Below the pieces are notes generated by a model. It saw only the letters and a program-made list of their open reading frames with translations. It made no database searches and was not told where the DNA came from. DNA of 64,000 nucleotides, from contig JACTVC010000021.1 of NCBI GenBank assembly GCA_018417955.1, forward strand, positions 868,001 through 932,000. The letters are read 5' to 3'. The DNA is from Laccaria trichodermophora (Eukaryota; Basidiomycota; Agaricomycetes; Agaricales; Hydnangiaceae). A program made the translations under genes and the position numbers. Positions 56,230-64,000 of the stretch are shown in pieces. Position 1 is the stretch's first letter. Each line of letters opens with the position of its first letter.

Positions 56230-56340
56230 CGGTTGGAAGGAAAGAGTGGGGACATTCAATGTCGTGGGGCGCTGGCACTCATATAGACGCGCTGAGGCTT
56301 CTCGCAAAAATTCTGTCAAGGGAAATGCCGAGGTAGCAAA

Positions 56341-56399
56341 CATAACCAAAGCTACAGAATTCTAACAAACGCGATTCCGCATACATGTGAAAAGCGCTG
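56341..56399 (-). repeat. Right terminal inverted repeat of the mariner-type element
   Basis: Ends ATGTGAAAAGCGCTG followed by TA. Mirrors 53249-53307 with six differences. Confidence 0.9.
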
Positions 56400-56680
56400 T
56401 AACTATCATCCTCTCTATTGACTGAATACTTAATAAACGTTAAGTACTTCTAACCTCAAGCCTCACTGGCTTCCTTTATATGCTGCCTTGCCTGCAAGGA
56501 ATTGGCAAGGAGCAAGCAAAGTCATAAATTAATCATTTTCGCACGACCATTGTTCGCCCGAAGACGCCATCATGCGTCCGCGTCATGGCTCATCGACAGC
56601 TCGTATTGACTAACGCGCTGATAACGTGGTGGAAGCTTACCTCAGATGTTGACGAGCTCCGTAGTCGACCTGGCTTTTGA

Positions 56681-58642
56681 ATGGCCACCTCACACCTGAC
56701 GGCTCCCCTTCTTGAGGAATCGGAACCTCTGTTGGGAGCACACGAGAATGGAACTGCCACGACATATGGCTCTCTTAGCGGGACTACGGGGGTGAAGCGG
56801 CAAATAGGTATATTCTCCGCCGTCTTTATCATCTTCAACAGGATCATTGGTACTGGGTTTGTACCGTCTCGTGTTCGAATCCCAACACTCACTGACATGA
56901 TATTTCACAGAATTTTCGCCACTCCCAGCCTAATTCTGAGTCTGAGCGGGAGCATTGGACTATCAATGTGTGTTTAAACCGATTAATATTGTTTATCCAT
57001 GTCTAATTTCCGTCTAGGGTGATGTGGATAGTAGGTGCTATCATCGCTGCTGCTGGCATGCAGGTGTACATCATCTGGGGTACAGTACGTGGCACTGCTT
57101 TCAACTATCTCCCTATCTCAATTCACTTTCTATTGTAGGCCCTGCCGTTCAATGGCGGCGAAAAGAACTACCTCGAGTATCTGTTTCCGAAACAAAGAAG
57201 GCTCGTAATATCTATGTACGCCGCAAACGCCTCTCTCTTGGGTACGTCTTTCCCTTCACGTTCTGCTAGAAGTCTTCTCATCCTCATGTTCAATAGCATG
57301 GGGCGCAGGCAACTCGCTCGTATTTGCAGAATACGCCATCGCCTCAATCTCACCTGCATCCACTGTGACATCCTCTTCACTCTTCTCCCCAGTGCGCCTC
57401 CTCGCATTTTGCTGTCTCACAGGCGTGGTCCTGCTGCACGGCTTCCATATCCCCACCGGACTTCGTCTGCAAAACCTGCTCGGCGTGCTTAAGCTAGGTA
57501 TCCTCCTGATCGTCGTAGGCACAGGAGCAGCTGCCCTTTTCGGCTTCCTGCAAGAAGGCGTTCCACGCCCGGACAACTTCGATTCCTGGCAAAGAGTTTG
57601 GGAGGGCTCCAGGGGAGGAGGAAATGTGATTTGCGCATGCTTGTACAGCGTAAGCCACCTCAACACCCTTTGATTCCTTAAGCAAACGCCATACACAGGT
57701 CATCTGGTCATTCGTGGGGTTCAGTAACGTCAACTACGCCCTTGCAGAGGTACGCAACCCAGCTCGTACGCTCCGGATAGCTGGGCCCTTGGCTATGGTC
57801 GTTGTAACTGTGTTCTACCTTCTTTGTAATCTCTCTTACTTGGCTGCTGCAAGTAAGGAGGAAATCACTGGTTCTGGTCGACTTGTTGCAGCTCTACTGT
57901 TCAAGAACGTTTGGGGCTCGAGGACGGAGCGTGCGTTGTCTGGTTTCGTGGCTCTCTCGGCTCTGGGAAACGTTCTTTCGGTGGTACTTATGTGCTCGCT
58001 ACCTGGATGCAATTTGAAGGCTAACTTTGTTTGCATTCTAGTCGTTCTCACAGGGAAGAGTCAACCAAGCACTCGCAGCAGAGGGTATCCTCCCATTTAG
58101 CAAAGTGTGGGCCTCAAACTGGCCTTATCAAGCTCCACTTGCAGGATTAACTCTCCGTGAGCACCTTCATCACCATCCGTATCCACAGCCTGCTTACTTC
58201 CGAAGACTGGGTCGTCTGTGTCATCGTGGTATTCGCCCTACCCCCAGGAGACGCTTACAATTTCGTAATCAACGTCGTACGTACCTCTTCCTCTTCTCTT
58301 CCCACAACCGCTCAACCCCCTTCCCACACAGATCTCATACCCACTAGCAGTCGTAAACGCTATCATCTCATTTGGGCTTATCTACCTTTCACTGTCCTCT
58401 CGGGCCTCTTCGTCACCTATACCACCTCCGACCTCTGGCCTCCTGATACCCGCCCTCTTTTTTGGGCTTACCAACATTTTTTTGGTTGTCCTTCCGATGA
58501 CTCCGCCTCCGGAGGACGCGCAACCATATGAGAAGCTGCCATATTGGACGCATGCAGTTGGTGGGTGGGCTGTGTTTGGGGTTGGGCTTTTGTGGTGGGC
58601 ATGGAGAAGAGGGCGGGGGCGAGGTAAGGATGTTGAGAGGTA
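56681..58642 (+). CDS. High-affinity methionine permease-like amino-acid transporter (APC superfamily)
   Basis: Plasma-membrane amino-acid/proton symporter of the MUP1/LAT-like group. The cytosolic N-terminus MATSHLTAPLLEESEPLLG is followed by GIFSAVFIIFNRIIGTGIFATPSLIL, the unwound first helix with the GTGI(F)AT substrate signature. Further helices include VMWIVGAIIAAAGMQVYIIWGT, EYAIASISP, LLAFCCLTGVVLLHGF, LGILLIVVGTGAAALFGF, VIWSFVGFSNVNYALAEVRNPAR, MVVVTVFYLLCNLSYLAA, ALSGFVALSALGNVLSV, WVVCVIVVFALPP, SYPLAVVNAIISFGLIYLSL and ALFFGLTNIFLVVLPM. Introns (for example 56857-56910, 56968-57017) are phase-consistent. The gene is intact, ending GRGKDVER at 58642. A degenerate copy lies on the other side of the mariner-type element at 52170-52985. 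Confidence 0.9.
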
Positions 58643-59244
58643 ACTTAGGCCAGGGGAGGGTAGGGTGGGCCTGACATGTATTTAGCTCTATAGTGCACCT
58701 ATTGCACTTCGTAGATGTATCTATGCGCGACAGCGTACCTATAGATTATTCTAGAGTCTCGATGACGAGTCTTGTGCCCACAAGATGCGCCCCTTTCAGT
58801 CTCTGGGTGGGCATGTCCCAAAAAAGCTTTATAGATGGAATTCTGGTCCACTCTTGAATGTTGCGTAGTAAATGTGATCGATTTGTCCATAACCCAAATA
58901 AAGACAATCGTGAAACTACCTAGGTGGAGGCAAGAAACTAGCGTCTGGGAAATTCCACTCCCGCTCTCCGTCCTACAACCGTTGGAGAGGTGCCGAGTGA
59001 CTCAGAGGGAACGCGTAGACACAGACGACATGGTGGTATGAACTGAAGATCATACAAACATGATGTGACACATATGTATGTAAGTGATGACCCTCGAACA
59101 CCTAGGCAAGACCCCGAACACCAGGGGAAGGGAGTATGCATCCACCAGGATGCACTCCTCCACCGTTCCCCGATACATACGGGAATAAACAGAAGTTAAA
59201 TTGTCATTGACGAGGTAAAGACCGCAAAAACTTAACGCCACTGC
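58643..59244. other. Intergenic spacer (convergent 3' ends)
   Basis: Between the permease (plus) and the esterase-like gene (minus). No supported gene. Confidence 0.5.
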
Positions 59245-61117
59245 TCAGATCCCAATCGAGCGCTCAACACTGCCCCGTGGGACGCTGGGCAAGGTCAGCC
59301 TGTACACCAAGAACTGATTGTCCACGTCCAATCCTGCATTATAAGGAACACCGATTGAAACTCCGTTGGTGGTGATGAAGTCGTTGTCGCACTGGTGTAT
59401 CATTCAATACTTCAGATTATTCGAAAGTGAGAGAAGAGGCACGTACCACGGTGAACAGGAAATAATCGTTAGGGAAAGCTGGATCGTTTACGGGCGCGAG
59501 AGCGAACGATTCCCACTTCGCAGCAATCAAGGTATTGTCGTTGGGAACATCTATGGAGGTATAAGTACCGTAGTTGTTTAAGAAAATGTGTGACCAGACC
59601 ATTGTGTAACCCAAACCGCGCCAGCTGGGTTTTGTCGATATAGTTGACGAAAGACACATATTCCACTGGCGTGATGCTGGGATCCAAGATACCCCCTGGG
59701 GAGATGGGGTTGGCCGGATCGTCGAACTTGGTGTTGTGGATGTCCGTAGCCTTAGAGATGGAGAATAAATCGGCTTGCCTATCCTCAGCCACATCAGCAA
59801 AATGATTCAGATTCAATGGCAGAAAGACAAACTTGTAGCCTGATTTAGTGTCATCTCCACCCCGACCATTCCCATCCCTGGACAAAGCCAAGAAAATTCC
59901 TGGACTGATGAAGTGAATCTCACTGCACGCTTGCGTTTTTCCCTTTGAGCTTTGAGGCAAAGGGACGACCCATTCTCCGACGAGTTTGGGCGTGATGATG
60001 GGGTTGGCGATGTAAGAGGCGAGCAGGCGGGTGTAGCGGTTCGTCGTCTTCGCGCTACCGCCGTCTTGGATAGTGGCGGACTGGAGCATCGCGTAGAGGG
60101 TTTTGGTGTTGTCGTCGTAGGTTAGGCCTTCGAAACCTTGAAAAACTGTTTAGAGATTCAAAAAAAGAGGGAAGTAGATGTAAATTCACCTTGATTTCCA
60201 GTTCTTCCGGTGGTGGGACCAGTGGCTGAGGAAAAGTTCAGATGTCCAGACGCGTCTAGAGGGAGAATAGCGCGTGGAGGTTGGATGGCTTGGATCAATT
60301 GTCCGTTTGAGGTGAAGCGGTAGATGTAGGACCCGTACTCGTCACTAACCCAATACCTGAATGTATATTGATGTTATCAGCTTATTTCAAGATATTTTGA
60401 GTGCTTACGAGCCATCCGCGTTCGCCACTAAACCTTCCGCGTCAATTACCAGCCGATCATCTCGTCGTGAAACAATGGGCATCTCTGGATCCAGGAACGC
60501 AACAAAATCATGGCCAGGTACCGCTGGTCTTACAGCCGTGGGGTCCAGACCGCTCGTGGTCTTGCCAAACCTGTCGAATTGGAGAGTTGTCTTCCGGTAC
60601 GACAATGTGAGGGTCTACTGAGCTGTTGTGAAATCCAAATTGGTTGCACCCGTGTAGGATTTTAGGGTAAAGTCAACTTCGTGTTGACGCGATTGATAGT
60701 TGACGGTAATGTCTCTGGTGACATTTGAACTTGTAGAAAAAGTAAGGAAGGTAAGAGGTGGCTCACACATTGTAGCCTCGATCAGGATGAACGACCAAAG
60801 TTCCGGTGAAAGTGCCGTTCTTAACTTTCCATGTACCGCGCTTTAAAGCAATGGCACTTCCGAAACCTCCCATCGTGTCTCCTGTCGAATCTTTGAAATT
60901 CGCGGGAATGAGCCCAAAGGCGACGAGGCCCTGTCAACATTATGAATTAGTACTGCGTATAAGAAATCGGAGCGAATGTTCTGACCTTGTTGACGTAAGT
61001 AACTCCATCAAGAACCACGGAGTTATCGCGTTTTTTCAGCTCCTCTGGGGAAAAACCCGGCAACGGGCAGGCCTGAAGAAAGAATGTGAGGAAAAGGAAA
61101 GACTCTATTAGCTTCAT
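59245..61117 (-). CDS. Secreted phytase-like (esterase-like activity of phytase) protein
   Basis: Start at 61117: MKLIESFLFLTFFLQACPLPG is a signal peptide, followed by SPEELKKRDNSVVLDGVTYVNK. Downstream exons give GLVAFGLIPANFKDSTGDTMGGF, then LSYRKTTLQFDRFGKTTSGLDP, the hallmark block DAEGLVANADGSYWVSDEYGSYIYRF, GFEGLTYDDNTKTLYAMLQSA, VGEWVVPLP, EIHFISPGIFLALSRDGNGRGG and a C-terminal LAPVNDPAFPNDYFLFTVCDNDF with TTNGVSIGVPYNAG. This order matches the beta-propeller-like family annotated as esterase-like activity of phytase (PF13449). The end is VERSIGI, with TGA at 59247-59245. Short introns join in phase and no break was found. Likely an extracellular hydrolase; the true substrate is uncertain because the family is poorly characterised. 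Confidence 0.85.
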
Positions 61118-61905
61118 AGAGGAAAGGTTTTTGGCTGGGGCAGCACTGAGATTCAGCTGCTCCAGCCAGGCGTATAAATAATGGCACCGACAATTACAAA
61201 CGTGCGTGCAGTTTGGCTTGGCATCAAAGTGAGAGGAAAGCGCTAAGTTAAAGGATATGGTAAGTATTTGGCACATCCAATGGGGAATGTTAATCATACT
61301 AACGGCTCATTTGATATGCGTTCCGTGAAACATTAAATCAGATGTGATTGTATAGAGACCCACCTTCGAATTTGTCTCTCGAAAACCGACGGGGGCCACC
61401 ACAGGCCAAACAGCTGATAGGTCATCCCTCGGATGAAGAAGTAGATTTTCCTGGTTGGAAGTATGAGGTTAGCCCAGGATGATCATACATAGAGGTACGC
61501 TGGGATTGAGTTTTTCTTGATCTTCACAGGAACACGCATTTCCAGACTTCAGTTGGCCGTGCGATTGGGAGAGCTGGCATCTGTCAGCACTGTCCATGGG
61601 ATGAAACTTGAAGCTTGAAGTGGCGAATGGCAGAGGGCAACAATTCTTTCGTGAGAAAACTTCACATCAGAGCGTGTGAACAAACACACGTGTGAATGAT
61701 TGAGCCAGTCGCCATGTCTGGAACCAATTTTAATATAACGCAGCGCGGCAAGCCACATGGCCCGCTACGGTCTATTTTAATTGAATGTTAAATTATACAT
61801 TCACTTAGCTCATCTTCTTTTTTTTTTTAATGGAGGTAACAGCACAGTATGGCCGTTTTGTCTCCCGGTCATTGATCTTTCATCTTACTTTACTTTTCTG
61901 CCACA
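61118..61905. other. Intergenic spacer entering an AT-rich tract
   Basis: Upstream of the esterase-like gene. From about 61770 the sequence turns AT-rich with a T9 run at 61821. No supported gene. Confidence 0.45.
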
Positions 61906-62541
61906 ATGCCTTGTAAGATTTTCCTTCTAACTAATGGTTTCAAAGTCTTATGTGGTCATCATACAGATTCCAGGTACGATTCCTTTAAAGGTGAGCTAGT
62001 AAGCGACAACCACACAAGGTGTATCGACTGTCTGTTGGAGCAAACACATCCACCAATCATTGAAACCCCATTGTTCGGATGCATATGTTAACTGATAGAA
62101 GGTGAGTGTCATTGCAGCTTACTTCTTAACAGTAAATTAAAGTTCTCTTCTCAGTCGTCGATCAGAAGAATGGCTCATCAGCATCTCAACCTTTCAAGGA
62201 CCTTCATGGATCAACCAGAAAATATAATCAAAGTAGAACAAGAGGTACGATCCTTGCTCAATTTTCAACCTGTATCATGCATTTGCTTTTAGCTGTGGCC
62301 GATGTATCCTGATCTGTTTTTGACCGGCGACGATAGAGCAAAGCGACGAAAGGCTTTAGCGAATGCTTATATGTCCAAGGTGTTCTGTGCCGATAGGTCT
62401 AATGTGATGTCAGCTGTTGTGCCAATAAATGCACATTTCTGTTATTCTTATGCAACACACATGCTCACGTTGCTTGTTTCAAGAGAGCCAATAGACAATC
62501 CACAGTGTGTATCTTTTCCGAACACGTATCGCATGTGATAT
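61906..62541 (+). CDS. Possible small mobile-element gene or fragment
   Basis: Two candidate pieces lie in an AT-rich tract. The first, from the ATG at 61906, reads MPCKIFLLTNGFKVLCGHHT followed by CIDCLLEQTHPP (Cys/His-rich). The second starts MAHQHLNLSRTFMDQPENII at 62171 and, through an in-phase intron (donor GTACGA near 62243, acceptor TTTTAG near 62292), joins WPMYPDLFLTGDDRAKRRKA then LANAYMSKVFCADRSN, ending at about 62538. The text resembles proteins carried by basidiomycete transposable elements, but I cannot name a family. The two pieces may be exons of one gene or unrelated remnants. Confidence 0.35.
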
Positions 62542-63613
62542 ATTCAAGTACAGGCTGAATTAAACGGGACATCTGTTGGCGTGTGGAGGAAACAACACCT
62601 TCTATATACCAGAAATAATTGAACAGTCAGGACCCAATTCAAAGAGAAATTAATATCACTGAACATCTTTCAGGTTCATGACAAATGTGATCACAGAGTC
62701 ACCATATAAAAAAAAGAAATAGGACATGAAGGGCAGACATGCATTATATACATGGTTTGTAGACATGTATTAGCTCAAAGCAGGCCATCATGTGCAAGAA
62801 ATGTATGTTACATAAAAAGATGAGGTTTGGTCGTCTACCCCTTGTTCATCAATGGCTGTATTGAGTGTAGGGCATAGTAGCATATGACTGTGTGAAGAAA
62901 CGTGATGTCTCAGTGGCACATGCAGCACATGAATCTTTTCCCACCCGACGACCCACCACAAGACCCACTACTAACATAGCGGGAAAAAGAATCAAAAATC
63001 AAAAACTCCATAAATTATATTAATCAAAAAAAGAGTGGCTTAGCTCAATGGAAACATCTGATTAGGACTGATAATAGGGGAGCTCAGAGTTGAAAGGAGC
63101 GACACTTATGGAGGTCGATTGTCAGTGGTTGCTTGTTGTGTGTCACCGATATGTCACCGAAATAACACTTGTCACATCTCAGTGCACATTCACTCATTGA
63201 GGAATAATATTCCAACAGCAGCACTGACAATGTTTTAGACCACATTTTTTGAAAGCCCTTGTTTATGGCTTTGTTTTAGTATAAATTTCGACACTAAAAG
63301 CCATAAGATCATGCGAGGAGCCTCAAGATTATGCCAAATTCACTTGGCCTTGCAAACTGAAGTCTCCAGTGTAGATTACACCTAACAAAAATCATAATCT
63401 CACTCTGAAATTTTGTTGTTATATGTCTGCAGAGTTTCAGACAATGATTCAAAGTATTTGTGCTTGAAACCAATTTTGAATGCCATGCATATTTAAAAAA
63501 GGCAGTGGGAGCTCTGGAAACTCTCTCCAGTGTCATTGTAAAGATATGGGGACTGTCTAGCAAGACTACATAAATTAATTAAGCCTTCAGATTGTGTTTA
63601 AAGAGGCATACTA
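62539..63613. other. AT-rich transposon-like tract
   Basis: Low GC, no supported gene. Holds the inverted match to 33563-33655 at 62881-62984. A minus ORF (63309-63563) lacks motifs. Confidence 0.45.
62881..62984 (-). mobile_element. Putative element terminus, inverse match of 33563-33655
   Basis: Read on the minus strand it runs CCCGCTATGTTAGTAG, GTGGGTCTTGTGGTGGG, GTGGGAAAAG, CTGAGACATCACGTTTCTTC. It carries about a dozen more bases (a CATGTGCTGCATGTGCCA-type insertion) than the 33.6 kb copy. The two ends are inverted relative to each other over 29 kb. Confidence 0.45.
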
Positions 63614-64000
63614 CAGTCGAAACCCTCATAACCCATACCTTTCTGTGGACAGTCCAGCCTATGGGTTTTCAGAGGTTATGGGTTGGAGGGGGTGGGAAAA
63701 AAATAAGCACTCAATAAAACCATGCAACTTTTGAAAAAATCTAATTTTCTTTGTTACAATTAGTTTGCTGGACTGGACGGCAAACAATCAGTACCCGTTT
63801 GGGCAAGTCATCATAGATGTAGCTATTCAACAGCATTGACTTTGTGGTTAAGTGAAGCTTGATCTAGGGAGGAGGGGTGTTACAGGTTGATTTCAGAGAA
63901 TTTGGTGATTTGTAGGTCAATAAATTTGGTACTGTGGTAGGTTTTATCGAGTGGCACGAAAAAACAGTGGAAAATGCTGGGGTTTATGTCCATTTTTGGT
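63614..64000 (+). mobile_element. Possible pogo/Tc1-type transposon terminus running off the window
   Basis: After a TA dinucleotide (63612-63613) the sequence CAGTCGAAACCCTCATAACC resembles the ends of pogo/Fot-type elements. The word ATAACCCATA recurs in inverse as TATGGGTTTTCAGAGGTTATGGGTT at 63660-63685, a short sub-terminal palindrome. The remaining 320 bases have no ORF. The other end would be to the right of this window. Confidence 0.4.

Larger units (their letters stand above)
53249..56399. mobile_element. Tc1/mariner-type transposon with 59-bp TIRs, TA target and two genes
   Basis: The left end 53249-53307 (CAGCGCTTTTCACATCTATG...) and the reverse complement of the right end 56341-56399 agree over 59 positions with six mismatches. 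One mismatch is in the first 34 positions. Each end is preceded or followed by TA (53247-53248 and 56400-56401), as expected of Tc1/mariner insertion. Inside are a DDE transposase gene (plus strand, frameshifted) and a second, apparently intact gene of unknown function (minus strand), arranged convergently with only about 140 bp between their 3' ends. The right TIR overlaps the farthest possible start codon of the second gene (56349). Confidence 0.9.

Noticed and set aside
56857..56910. GTGTTCGAATCCCAACAC, a tRNA T-arm-like palindrome
   Set aside because: It lies within intron 1 of the permease gene and no cloverleaf can be built around it.
1..64000. CRISPR arrays, bacterial operons or rRNA genes
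   Set aside because: No regularly spaced short repeats, no Shine-Dalgarno-linked gene strings and no rRNA-like conserved blocks; gene structure is fungal.

Overview
The window looks like nuclear DNA of a basidiomycete fungus, most likely an Agaricomycete. Nearly every gene is cut by many short introns (44-65 bp, GT..AG). The gene families are typical of mushroom genomes: fungalysin M36 proteases, GH92 mannosidase, large F-box/LRR-like proteins, MLKL-like four-helix adaptor proteins, phytase-like esterases and DNA transposons. All splice models below were read by eye and checked for phase continuity. They are not supported by transcripts.

Layout. 0-12 kb holds a multi-pass membrane protein, a secreted GH92 alpha-mannosidase with 14 introns, a tRNA-Ile(AAT), an FHA-domain checkpoint kinase of the Cds1/Rad53/Chk2 type, and a helical-bundle (MLKL-N-like) adaptor protein. 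12-16.4 kb (minus strand) is a striking gene with three tandem SWIM-type zinc-finger modules, joined by lysine- and acid-rich linkers, in front of a compact ATP-dependent DNA ligase. 17-21 kb holds a decayed gene and two tandemly duplicated small secreted-protein genes. 22.5-41 kb carries two fungalysin metalloprotease genes, both on the minus strand, which bracket a three-copy F-box family. Two of those copies form a 1.7 kb inverted repeat and one copy has a nonsense codon. An arrestin-like gene and a small helical protein lie in the same interval. 42-45 kb has two paralogous solo dsRNA-binding microproteins. 46.8-49.2 kb has a glycine-rich low-complexity protein and an unrecognised 307-aa protein.

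49.7-56.4 kb is rich in mobile DNA. It holds a 1.18 kb non-autonomous transposon with perfect 20-bp inverted repeats and a 7-bp target duplication, then a decayed methionine-permease-like gene. Next is a 3.15 kb Tc1/mariner-type element with 59-bp inverted repeats and a TA target. That element carries, besides a frameshifted transposase, a second, apparently intact and convergent gene. An intact MUP1-like permease follows (56.7-58.6 kb), then a phytase-like secreted esterase (59.2-61.1 kb). Last is an AT-rich transposon-like tract to the window end, containing a possible pogo-type terminus. A related AT-rich block lies at 33.6-35 kb, and the two share an inverted terminal segment.

The strongest candidates for something undescribed are the two-gene mariner-like transposon and the triple-SWIM DNA ligase. 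The solo dsRBD pair and the F-box inverted repeat come next.
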